Shown here piece after piece: positions 24,752 through 32,565 of a stretch of DNA of 39,698 nt. The stretch's first letter is position 1. Each line of letters opens with the position of its first letter. The translations under genes and the position numbers were made by a program. The stretch is taken from NCBI RefSeq assembly GCF_014323665.1, contig NZ_JABVEB010000048.1, positions 1 to 39,698 of the forward strand, read 5' to 3'. The DNA is from Actinomadura sp. HBU206391 (GTDB lineage Bacteria; Actinomycetota; Actinomycetes; Streptosporangiales; Streptosporangiaceae). The notes below the pieces were generated by a model, which searched no databases, was not told the origin of the DNA, and saw nothing but the letters and a program-made list of their open reading frames with translations.

Positions 24752-25957
24752 ATGCGCTCAGTGCGCTTCGCGCTCACCGCCCTCGCTGCCGTGGGCCTGC
24801 TCGCCGCCGGCTGCGGCAGCGGAGAGGAATCGAGCGACGGCCCCCCTGCCGCCGCCGCCGGGTTCACGCCTCCCAAGATCGAAGCCCTGAAGGCCCTCGG
24901 GCCGGGTGAGGGCCAGGTCAACATCGTCGCCTGGGCCGGTTACGTCGAGGACGGATCGAACGACAAGTCCGTCGACTGGGTCTCCTCCTTCACCAAGGAG
25001 ACCGGCTGTAAGGTCAATACCAAGATCGGCTCTACGTCCGACGAGATGCTGAATCTGATGAAGACCGGGCAGTACGACGTGGTCTCGGCCTCCGGCGACG
25101 CGTCGCTGCGGCTCATCGCCGGTGGCACCGTGGCGCCGTTCAACACCAGCCTGACCCCGAACTACGCCGGCATCTACCCGGACCTGAAGAACAAGCCGTG
25201 GAACTCGGTGAACGGCGTCGCCTACGGCATGCCGCACGGCCGCGGCGCCAACATGCTGATGTACAACACCAAAGAGGTGAAGCCGGCGCCGGACTCGTGG
25301 AGCGTCGTCTTCGACCCCAACTCGCCGTACAAGGGCAAGATCACCGCATACGACTCGCCGATCTACATCGCGGACGCGGCGCTCTACCTCATGTCGGCGA
25401 AGCCGGAGCTCGGCATCAAGGACCCGTACGCCCTGGACCAGACGCAGCTCAAGGCGGCGGTCGACCTGCTCAAGCAGCAGAAGCCGATCATCGGTGAGTA
25501 CTGGTCGGACTACACCAAGGCGGTGCAGTCGTTCAAGAGCAGCGACACCGTGGCCGGCACCACCTGGCAGGTCATCGCCAACCTGGTGAAGGCCGAGAAG
25601 GCGCCGGTCGAGACGGTCCTGCCCAAGGAGGGCGGCACCGGCTGGAACGACACCTGGATGGTCGCGGCGAAGGCCAAGAACCCGAACTGCGCCTACAAGT
25701 GGCTGAACCACATCGCCGACCCGAAGGTGAACGCGCAGGCCACCGAGTACTTCGGCGAGGCGCCGTCGAATCCCGCGTCCTGCAAGCTGACCAAGGACAA
25801 GAACCACTGCGAGACCTACCACGCGGGTGACACCGAGTACTGGAAGAAGGTCCACTACTGGACCACGCCGATCCCGCAGTGCCTGGACGGCCGTACCGAC
25901 GTGAAGTGCACGGACTACGCCGAGTGGACGCGTGCTTGGACGGAGATCAAGGGATGA
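24752..25957 (+). CDS. Polyamine-type ABC transporter substrate-binding lipoprotein (copy 2)
   Basis: A 401-residue lipoprotein. GGAGA lies 7 nt before the ATG. The signal peptide is short and classical, with the lipobox LLAAGC (Cys21). The mature sequence (VNIVAWAGYVEDGSNDKSVDWV) aligns over its full length with the copy at 22248; by eye, well over half of the residues are identical. Shared blocks include MKTGQYD, VSASGDASLRLI, AYDSPIYIADAALYL, AVDLLKQQ and AWTEIKG. Six cysteines are conserved in both, suggesting disulfides on the cell surface. Its TGA overlaps the start of the first permease (ATGA), so it is translationally coupled to the transporter core. Confidence 0.92.
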   Translation: MRSVRFALTALAAVGLLAAGCGSGEESSDGPPAAAAGFTPPKIEALKALGPGEGQVNIVAWAGYVEDGSNDKSVDWVSSFTKETGCKVNTKIGSTSDEMLNLMKTGQYDVVSASGDASLRLIAGGTVAPFNTSLTPNYAGIYPDLKNKPWNSVNGVAYGMPHGRGANMLMYNTKEVKPAPDSWSVVFDPNSPYKGKITAYDSPIYIADAALYLMSAKPELGIKDPYALDQTQLKAAVDLLKQQKPIIGEYWSDYTKAVQSFKSSDTVAGTTWQVIANLVKAEKAPVETVLPKEGGTGWNDTWMVAAKAKNPNCAYKWLNHIADPKVNAQATEYFGEAPSNPASCKLTKDKNHCETYHAGDTEYWKKVHYWTTPIPQCLDGRTDVKCTDYAEWTRAWTEIKG

Positions 25958-26853
25958 TTTCGCCGGACCGGCCCGCCGGGCACGGCGGGCCGGTCCGCCG
26001 GTTGGCCGGCACACTGCACCGACGGCCGCGCTTGCGGCTTTCGCTGCTGTTGTCGGCACCGTTGCTCTGGCTCGTCGTGGCCTATCTCGGAGCGCTGGCG
26101 ATGCTGTTCGTCGCCGCCTTCTGGTCCACGAACGTGTTCACGGGCGACCTGGTCAAAGATTTCACCTGGCAGAACTTCCAGGATCTGGTGACGCTCGACG
26201 TCTACCGGACGGTCATGCTGCGCAGCGTCATGGTGGCGGTGCTGGTGACGGTCGTGGACGGCGTCATCGCCTTCCCGATGGCGTTCTACATGGCCAAGAT
26301 CGCCTCACCGCGGGCCCAGCGCTGGCTGGTCATCGCGATCCTCACCCCCCTCTGGGCCAGCTACCTGGTCAAGGCGTACGCCTGGCGGGTAATGCTCGCC
26401 AACGACGGCCTGCTCGACTGGGCGCTCGGCCCGTTCGGCGCGCATGGCCCGGGCTATGGCCTGCCGGCGACCGTGATGACGCTGTCCTACCTCTGGCTCC
26501 CGTACATGATCCTGCCGATCTACGCCGGTCTGGAACGGCTGCCGGACAACCTGATGGACGCCGCAGGCGACCTCGGTGCCCGCACGTTCCGCACCTTCCG
26601 CACGATCATCTGGCCGGTCGCCTTCCCGGCGGTCGTCGCAGGCTCGATCTTCACGTTCTCCCTCTCGCTCGGCGACTACATCGCCGTGAAGATCGTCGGA
26701 GGGAAGAGCCAGATGATCGGCAACGTGGTGTACGACAACATCGGCGTGGCCAACAACCTGCCGTTCGCCGCCGCCGTGGCGACCCTGCCCGTGGCGGTCA
26801 TGGTGATTTATCTCGTCGCCGTCCGCCGGACCGGGGCTTTGGAGAACCTATGA
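25954..26853 (+). CDS. Polyamine-type ABC transporter permease 1 (PotB-like)
   Basis: A 299-residue membrane protein with about six helices. The start is the ATG at 25954, which overlaps the stop of the binding-protein gene by 4 nt. The N-terminal 25 residues are basic and cytoplasmic. The EAA-type loop that contacts the ATPase is DAAGDLGARTFRTFRTIIWPVAFP (about residues 206-229). It pairs with the second permease, which follows with another 4-nt overlap. The pair forms the translocation pore for the substrate captured by one of the two binding proteins. Confidence 0.92.
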   Translation: MISPDRPAGHGGPVRRLAGTLHRRPRLRLSLLLSAPLLWLVVAYLGALAMLFVAAFWSTNVFTGDLVKDFTWQNFQDLVTLDVYRTVMLRSVMVAVLVTVVDGVIAFPMAFYMAKIASPRAQRWLVIAILTPLWASYLVKAYAWRVMLANDGLLDWALGPFGAHGPGYGLPATVMTLSYLWLPYMILPIYAGLERLPDNLMDAAGDLGARTFRTFRTIIWPVAFPAVVAGSIFTFSLSLGDYIAVKIVGGKSQMIGNVVYDNIGVANNLPFAAAVATLPVAVMVIYLVAVRRTGALENL

Positions 26854-27659
26854 TCCGCTCGCGGGGAGCCCGCATCGGGCTGCGCTTGGCGATGGCCCTG
26901 GGCCTCGGTGTGATCTACATCCCGCTGTTCGTCGTGCTGGTCAGCTCCTTCAACGTCGACAGGTCGTTCTCGTGGCCGCCGACGCGGCTGACCGGGCACT
27001 GGTGGTCGATCACGTGGGACAACGCCGGCGTCCGCTCGGCGCTCTGGACCTCGGTCAAGGCGGGCCTGGGCGCGACCTCCATCGCGCTGGTGCTCGGCAC
27101 GATGGTGGCGTTCGCGGTGCAGCGGTACAAGTTCTTCGGCCGCGACACGATCTCGCTGCTGGTGATCCTGCCGATCGCGCTGCCCGGCATCATCACCGGC
27201 ATCGCGCTCAACAACGCCTTCCGCACCGTGCTGGCCCCCTTCGGCGTCGAGATGGGGATGTTCACGGTGATCGTCGGGCACGCGACGTTCTGCGTCGTCA
27301 CCGTCTACAACAACGTGCTGGCCCGGCTGCGGCGCATGGGCCTGAACGTCGAAGAGGCCTCCGCCGACCTGGGCGCCGACACCTTCCAGACCTTCCGCTA
27401 TGTGACGTTCCCGCTGCTCCGCTCGGCGTTGCTGGCAGGCGGGCTGCTGTCGTTCGCGCTGTCCTTCGACGAGATCATCGTGACGACCTTCACCGCCGGC
27501 GCCGGGGTGCAGACACTGCCGATCTGGATCTTCAACAATCTCTTCCGTCCGAATCAGGCACCTATCGTCAACGTGGTGGCCGCCGCTCTGATCGTGCTGT
27601 CCGTGGTACCCATCTACCTGGCTCAGCGCATCTCCGGTGACGACGCCCGCGTGATCTGA
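26850..27659 (+). CDS. Polyamine-type ABC transporter permease 2 (PotC-like)
   Basis: A 269-residue membrane protein with about six helices. Its start overlaps the previous gene by 4 nt (ATGA at 26850-26853). The N-terminal helix ([19 protein letters not shown]) and the sequence [30 protein letters not shown] with the EAA loop are typical of PotC. The short, standard size matches the family. An aldehyde dehydrogenase gene follows 20 nt downstream and is probably cotranscribed. Confidence 0.92.
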   Translation: MIRSRGARIGLRLAMALGLGVIYIPLFVVLVSSFNVDRSFSWPPTRLTGHWWSITWDNAGVRSALWTSVKAGLGATSIALVLGTMVAFAVQRYKFFGRDTISLLVILPIALPGIITGIALNNAFRTVLAPFGVEMGMFTVIVGHATFCVVTVYNNVLARLRRMGLNVEEASADLGADTFQTFRYVTFPLLRSALLAGGLLSFALSFDEIIVTTFTAGAGVQTLPIWIFNNLFRPNQAPIVNVVAAALIVLSVVPIYLAQRISGDDARVI

Positions 27660-27679
27660 CTGCAAGGAGAATCCCCGAG

Positions 27680-29116
27680 ATGAGTGACCTGCGCGTGACG
27701 CGCAACTTCGTGAACGGCGCGTGGACCGACGTGACCGACGGCCGTACGGCCGAACTCATCAGCCCCGTGACGGGCGAGGTCTTCGGCACCGCGCCGGTGT
27801 CGGGACAGGCCGACGTGAACGCCGCCGTCGAGGCCGCGGCCGGCGCGTTCGAGACCTGGCGCGACACGACCCCGGCGGAGCGGCAGCTCGCGCTGCTGCG
27901 CATCGCCGACGCCATCGAGGCGCGGGCCGACGAGCTCGTCGCCGCCGAGTCGGAGAACACCGGCAAGCCCCTCGGCCTGACCCACTCGGAGGAGATCCCC
28001 CCGATGGTCGACCAGATCCGGTTCTTCGCCGGAGCCGCGAGGGTGCTGGAGGGCCGGTCGGCGGGCGAGTACATGGCGGGTCACACCTCGATGATCCGGC
28101 GCGAGCCCATCGGCGTGTGCGCCCAGGTGACGCCATGGAACTACCCGATGATGATGGCCGTGTGGAAGTTCGCCCCGGCGATCGCGGCGGGCAACACCGT
28201 GGTCCTCAAGCCATCGGACACGACGCCGGTGACCACGGCCCTCATGGCCGAGATCGCCGCGGAGTTCCTGCCGCCGGGGGTGTTCAACGTCGTCTGCGGT
28301 GACCGGGACACCGGCCGGGCGCTCATAGAGCACCCGATCCCGGAGATGGTCTCCATCACCGGCTCGGTGCGCGCGGGCATGGAGGTCGCCGCGAGCTCGG
28401 CTCGCGACCTGAAGAGGGTGCACCTCGAGCTCGGCGGCAAGGCACCGGTGATCGTGTTCGACGACGCCGACATCGAGGCCGCGGCCGAGGCCATCGCGGT
28501 CGCCGGCTACTTCAACGCCGGCCAGGACTGCACCGCCGCGACCCGCGTGCTCGCGGGGCCGGGCGTGCACGACGACTTCGTCGCCGCGCTGGCGGAGCAG
28601 GCCAAGCAGACCAGGACCGGGCGGCCGGACGACGAGGACGTGCTGTACGGGCCGCTGAACAACGCCAACCAGCTGAAGCACGTCTCCGGTTTCATCGACC
28701 GTCTGCCGTCCCACGCCTCGGTCGAGGCGGGCGGCGGGCGGAGCGGCTCACGTGGGTTCTTCTACGAGCCCACCGTGGTCTCGGGGCTGGCCCAAGACGA
28801 CGAGGCCGTGCAGAACGAGATCTTCGGCCCCGTCATCACCGTGCAGAGGTTCCACGATGAGGACCAGGCGCTGCGCTGGGCCAACGGCGTGCGTTACGGC
28901 CTCGCGTCGTCCGTCTGGACGCGCGACCACGGCCGTGCGATGCGCATGGCCAAGCGGCTCGATTTCGGCTGCGTCTGGATAAACACTCATATCCCGCTGG
29001 TGGCCGAGATGCCGCACGGCGGATTCAAGCATTCCGGCCACGGCAAGGACCTGTCGATGTACGGATTTGAGGATTACACCCGGGTTAAGCATGTTATGTC
29101 CAATATCGAGCTCTGA
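27680..29116 (+). CDS. Gamma-aminobutyraldehyde dehydrogenase
   Basis: A 478-residue NAD-dependent aldehyde dehydrogenase. AAGGAG lies about 9 nt before the ATG. The active site has Cys284 ([12 protein letters not shown]), Glu250 (HLELGGKAP), Asn154 (TPWNYPMMM) and Lys177 (LKPSDTTP). The sequence, especially the [40 protein letters not shown]-terminal region, looks like PatD/PuuC-type aminobutyraldehyde dehydrogenases. These turn 4-aminobutanal from putrescine into GABA. It is the last gene of the polyamine importer operon; GABA would then pass to GabT encoded at 15552. Betaine aldehyde dehydrogenase is a weaker alternative. Confidence 0.88.
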   Translation: MSDLRVTRNFVNGAWTDVTDGRTAELISPVTGEVFGTAPVSGQADVNAAVEAAAGAFETWRDTTPAERQLALLRIADAIEARADELVAAESENTGKPLGLTHSEEIPPMVDQIRFFAGAARVLEGRSAGEYMAGHTSMIRREPIGVCAQVTPWNYPMMMAVWKFAPAIAAGNTVVLKPSDTTPVTTALMAEIAAEFLPPGVFNVVCGDRDTGRALIEHPIPEMVSITGSVRAGMEVAASSARDLKRVHLELGGKAPVIVFDDADIEAAAEAIAVAGYFNAGQDCTAATRVLAGPGVHDDFVAALAEQAKQTRTGRPDDEDVLYGPLNNANQLKHVSGFIDRLPSHASVEAGGGRSGSRGFFYEPTVVSGLAQDDEAVQNEIFGPVITVQRFHDEDQALRWANGVRYGLASSVWTRDHGRAMRMAKRLDFGCVWINTHIPLVAEMPHGGFKHSGHGKDLSMYGFEDYTRVKHVMSNIEL

Positions 29117-29184
29117 ACCAGAGAAGTCTCCAACCGAATCATTTCGGCGGCCGAGATTCCAGGCTCTCCACTCTGTCGCTCCGT

Positions 29185-29218
29185 CGGCCGTGGCCTACAT
29201 TCCCGTCGATCACGGCCG
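29185..29218 (+). terminator. Hairpin downstream of the importer operon
   Basis: CGGCCGTG (29185-29192) and CACGGCCG (29211-29218) are perfect complements with an 18-nt loop. A second small hairpin with a TTTT tail (GCGCA/TGCGC at 29241-29256, T at 29257-29260) follows. Either could terminate the operon. Confidence 0.5.
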
Positions 29219-29289
29219 GCGGAGGTAATCGGGACATCGGGCGCATTTCCGTGCGCTTTTACGGCCGGTCATCGCGGCGACGGCACAAA

Positions 29290-29304
29290 TGCGGGTCACC
29301 CGCA
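29290..29304. promoter_or_regulatory. 15-nt palindrome upstream of the flavin-split-barrel gene
   Basis: TGCGGGT-C-ACCCGCA is a perfect 7-1-7 inverted repeat, about 130 nt before the likely start. A candidate operator for a dimeric repressor; no adjacent regulator gene matches it. Confidence 0.4.
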
Positions 29305-29433
29305 AGGATGTCCGCATGAATAATGAGGACACTGGGCGGTCTGCGAGGGCAAGGTGTCGAGCAAGGCGCTCAGCGGCAGGGCTCCCTGCCGCCGTACAAG
29401 CCGCCGACGTCGGCGACGGAGATGGGACACCAG

Positions 29434-29949
29434 ATGGCCGAGCGTGAACCGGTGACCGAGCTGGGCGCCTTCAGTAGCGACGACGCGGTCGCGACCGAGT
29501 GGGCGCAGGCGCGCGCAGACTTGCGGAACGCCGAGCTGTACTGGTTGTCGACGGTGCGTCCGGACGGGCGCCCGCACGTCACCCCGCTCTTGGGAGTCTG
29601 GCTGGACGGCGCGCTGTACTTCTGCACCGGTACGGCCGAACGCAAGGCCGCGAACCTCGCACAGAACCCGCACTGCGTCCTCACGACCGGGCGCAACATC
29701 CTCGACGGTCTCGACCTCGTGGTCGAGGGTGCGGCGGCCGGTGTGAGCGACGAGGCCGAGCTCCGCCAGGTCGCCGACACCTTCGAGTCGAAGTACGGCC
29801 CGCGTTTCACGGCACCCGAGGGCACCTGGTTCGGTCTCGGTGACTCCATCCGAGGCGGCGACGTCCTGGTGTACCGGGTCGCCCCCTCGACCGCCTTCGG
29901 CTTCGGCAAGGGCGAGCACTTCAGCCAGACTCGCTGGCGTTTCTCCTGA
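29434..29949 (+). CDS. Pyridoxamine 5'-phosphate oxidase-like flavin-split-barrel protein
   Basis: A 171-residue protein with the split-barrel fold that binds FMN or F420. The core LYWLSTVRPDGRPHVTPLLGVWLDGALYFCTG is characteristic: Arg and Pro-His in RPDGRPHV face the flavin phosphate. AERKAANLAQNPHCVLTTG follows in the normal order. Three in-frame ATGs compete (29323, 29422, 29434); I chose 29434 because the family homology begins soon after it and GGGAC lies just upstream, but this is not secure. Substrate is unknown. It may be monocistronic. Confidence 0.85.
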   Translation: MAEREPVTELGAFSSDDAVATEWAQARADLRNAELYWLSTVRPDGRPHVTPLLGVWLDGALYFCTGTAERKAANLAQNPHCVLTTGRNILDGLDLVVEGAAAGVSDEAELRQVADTFESKYGPRFTAPEGTWFGLGDSIRGGDVLVYRVAPSTAFGFGKGEHFSQTRWRFS

Positions 29950-30085
29950 CGGGGATCCAGCACAAGCCGGCCGCTTCGGCCGCTTCCGCCGCGAGAGTGC
30001 TCTGCCGAATCCCTCCTGCGACCGACGCACGCCACCGGTAGGACCCCGGATACTGTGCGGGACCGTCGATGTCAGGAGTCCCGGA

Positions 30086-31224
30086 GTGGCCGTAACCGAT
30101 CGGGTACCGGTTCCCGCCGGGCTCCGCGACCGGGCGGACCGGTTTCGGCGCCGGCCGGCCCGCGAGATCGACATCGCGGTCGCCGTGGTCGTGTCCGCCG
30201 CCACGGTCGCGCCGACCCTGGTACCCGTCTCGCAGGCGTGGTGGATCGTGGCACTGGCTCTGCTGGCCTCCGCTCCGGTTCTTTGGCGGCGAAGGGCCCC
30301 GATGCGGATCGGGCTCGTGGTCGGCGTCGCCATGACGGCTCTGGTGATCTGGCACAAGCCGGTGCTGCCGTACGGCCCACTGGTCTGCGTCTACACCATC
30401 GCGGCGCTGAGCCCGCCGCTGCTGCGCATGCTGTCCATACCGGTCATCGGTGTGACGGTGTACGTCTCGCTCGTCCTACCGGACGAGCAGCTGGAGGTCT
30501 ACCGGGCGGTGGGCACGGCCTTCGCCGCCGCGTACGCCCTCGGCACCAGTGCCCGTGCCCGCCGCGCGCGGGCGGCGGAACTGGCCGAACGGACCCGCCG
30601 GCTGGCGCAGGAACGTGCCACCGCGGCCGCTCGCGAACGCACCCGCATCGCCCGAGACATGCACGACATCCTGACCCACTCCGTGGGCCTCATGGTCGTC
30701 CAGGCCGAGGCCGGCCCCGTGGTGATGCGTTCGGATCGCCGGTGCGCGGAGGCCGCCTTCGACGCGATCGCCGAGACCGGGCGGGGCGCTCTCACCCAAC
30801 TGCGCGGCCTGCTCGGCACGCTGCGCTCGGAGGAGAGCGCCGGCGGGGAGCCGCAGCCAAGCCTCGACGCCGTGCCGCACCTTGTCGAACGGACGGCGCG
30901 GGCCTGCCTGGAGGTGACCCTCACCAGTGCCGGCGAGCCGCGCGCGGTGGCCGCGACGTCGATGTGGCGGCGTATCGAATCGTCCAGGAGGCACTGACCA
31001 ACGTGCTGCGTCATGCGGACGCGCGTGCCGTACGCGTCAGCCTGAATTGGGCCGACACCACGCTGGAGATCGAGGTCGCCGACGACGGCCGGGGCGCTCA
31101 GGGCGTGACCGGGGGGCATGGCCTGGCCGGGATGCGGGAACGGGTGACGGCCTGCGGTGGGACGCTGCGCGCGGGCTCCGGCGGCGAGGGCTTCCTCGTG
31201 GCGGCCACGCTTCCGATCGGATAG
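30086..31224 (+). pseudogene. NarL-type sensor histidine kinase, frameshifted
   Basis: AGGAG lies 7 nt before the GTG at 30086. The first frame encodes about five membrane helices and then the HisKA_3 dimerisation/phospho-acceptor motif (RERTRIARDMHDILTHSVGLMVVQAEAG). It continues to about 30950 (EVTLTSAGEPRAV) and then reads into TGA at 30995-30997. The HATPase part (DVDVAAYRIVQEALTNVLRHA, DDGRG, GHGLAGMRERV) is in the -1 frame from about 30950 to the TAG at 31222-31224. Together the two parts make a normal-length kinase, so a single indel near 30945-30960 breaks the gene. It could be a genuine pseudogene or a base-calling error in the assembly. Confidence 0.85.
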
Positions 31225-31581
31225 GCATACATCCGCCGAGACGCGCTCGCCGAAGCCGTTCACGTCGTCGCCGCGGGGGAATCCCTGCTGGCCCCGGTGG
31301 TGACCAGGCGCCTCATCGAGGATCTCGTCCGCAGGCCGAGCCACGGTGTCGTGCCGCGGCTGACGGCCCGGCTCGGCGAGCTGACCGGCCGGGAGTCACA
31401 GACCCTGCGGCTGATCGCGCGCGGGTCGTCCAACGCCGAGATCGCCGCCGAACTCGTGGTCAGCGAACACACGGTCAAGACACACGTGAGCCACATCCTG
31501 ACCAAGCTCGATCTGCGCGACCGGGTGCAGGCCGTCGTGTTCGCCTACGAGTCCGGCCTGGTCGTCGCCGGAGACGCGTAG
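31225..31581 (+). pseudogene. LuxR/NarL-type response regulator lacking its receiver domain
   Basis: Directly after the kinase stop codon, and in the same frame, the sequence reads as the end of a receiver domain and linker (AYIRRDALAEAVHVVAAGES, then LLAPVVTRRLIEDL). An intact LuxR-type HTH follows (LTGRESQTLRLIARGSSNAEIAAELVVSEHTVKTHVSHILTKLDL). About 100-110 residues holding the phospho-acceptor Asp are absent, and no upstream start codon fits. A GTG at 31297 could still yield a 94-residue DNA-binding fragment, but it has no clear ribosome-binding site. Loss of the receiver looks like a clean deletion. Confidence 0.8.
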
Positions 31582-31680
31582 TCCGTACGGGCGACAGACC
31601 GGAACGCTCTCATCGGCGATGTGCGCCGGGCCCGGGTCGCGAAGCATCAAGGCGGTTCCCAAGGATGAGGAGACCGCCCG

Positions 31681-32514
31681 ATGAACCCGACACGATGGAG
31701 GTTCGCCGCAGTGCTCGCCGCCGCGGCGTCCTCGGCGACACTGTTCTACTTCGGCACCGGGTTGCGACCGCTGCCATGGCTCACCTGGCTCGCGCCACTT
31801 CCGGTGCTCGCGCTGGCCCCTCGCGTCGGCGCCCTCGCGGTGGGAGGCGCACGGGTCGTGGTGCTGCCCGAGAAGACGTTCGTCGCCGACGACGCGAGCC
31901 TGTCGCTGCTGGCCGGGCCGCTCAGCCGTCTCGCGGCCGAACGGCGCATCGACATCATCGCCGGGGTCACCCTCACGCGGGGTGGAATCACCTACAACGC
32001 GGCGATGGACTTCCCCGCGGACGGAGGACGATCGGTGGACTACTTCAAGCACCACCTGATCCCCGGCTTCGAGGGAGAGTTCGCTGCCGGGAGCGAGGTG
32101 GCCTTCGTGCCCGGCTCCGGGCGCCGCTGGGGCATCGCCATCTGCAAGGACCTCGACTTCCCCGGTCTGGTCCGCGACTACCGCGGGCGCGGCGCGACCG
32201 CCGTGCTCGTACCCGCCTGGGACTTCGACGTCGACGCGTGGCTGCACAGCCGGATGGCGGTCACCCGTGGCGTCGAGAGCGGCCTCACCGTCGCGCGCGC
32301 GGCCCGGGCCGGCGCCCTGACCGTCAGCGATCCGCGGGGCCGCGTCGTGGCGGAAGCGCGCACCGAGGACGCCGAGTTCGTGTCGGTCACCGCCGGCCTC
32401 CCGATCCATGCCGACCCGACCCTGTACGCGAGATTCGGAGACTGGTTCGCCTGGGCCTGTGTCGGTCTGCTCGCTGGAGCAGGAGCCCTCCTACGCGGCA
32501 GGCCCATACGCTGA
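31681..32514 (+). CDS. Nitrilase / apolipoprotein N-acyltransferase-like protein with its membrane core deleted
   Basis: A 277-residue protein. GAGGAG lies about 9 nt before the ATG. Residues 1-50 carry about two hydrophobic helices (FAAVLAAAASSATLFYFGTG, WLTWLAPLPVLALAPRV) like the N-terminus of Lnt-type carbon-nitrogen hydrolases. The reading frame then jumps straight into the nitrilase domain (GARVVVLPEKTFVADD). The Glu-Lys-Cys triad is present: Glu in LPEK, Lys in YFKHHLIPG, Cys in AICKDLDFPG. Relatives are about 480-530 residues with six to eight helices before the domain, so roughly 200 residues appear deleted in frame. A last helix is near the C-terminus (FAWACVGLLAGAGALL). Function is doubtful; it may be a remnant. 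Confidence 0.7.
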   Translation: MNPTRWRFAAVLAAAASSATLFYFGTGLRPLPWLTWLAPLPVLALAPRVGALAVGGARVVVLPEKTFVADDASLSLLAGPLSRLAAERRIDIIAGVTLTRGGITYNAAMDFPADGGRSVDYFKHHLIPGFEGEFAAGSEVAFVPGSGRRWGIAICKDLDFPGLVRDYRGRGATAVLVPAWDFDVDAWLHSRMAVTRGVESGLTVARAARAGALTVSDPRGRVVAEARTEDAEFVSVTAGLPIHADPTLYARFGDWFAWACVGLLAGAGALLRGRPIR

Positions 32515-32521
32515 GGCAACG

Positions 32522-32557
32522 CCCGAACCGCCCGAACCGCCCGAACCGCCCGAAAGG
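32522..32557 (+). repeat. Four 9-nt tandem repeats forming the leader of the agmatinase gene
   Basis: CCCGAACCG occurs three times in a row (32522-32548), and a fourth unit is CCCGAAAGG (32549-32557). The variant unit supplies AAAGG, the Shine-Dalgarno sequence 8 nt before the agmatinase ATG. Confidence 0.85.
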
Positions 32558-32565
32558 CATCCTCG

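Noticed and set aside
25932..27659. 575-codon plus-strand open frame joining the two permeases
   Set aside because: Only its second half coincides with the PotC-like frame. The first half is a shadow of the PotB-like gene, so it is not a fusion.
30086..32514. A mobile element as the cause of the damaged genes
   Set aside because: No transposase, terminal inverted repeats or target-site duplications are visible around the lesions.
32522..32557. Short regularly spaced repeats as a CRISPR array
   Set aside because: Units are directly adjacent with no spacers and only 9 nt long; no cas genes are present.
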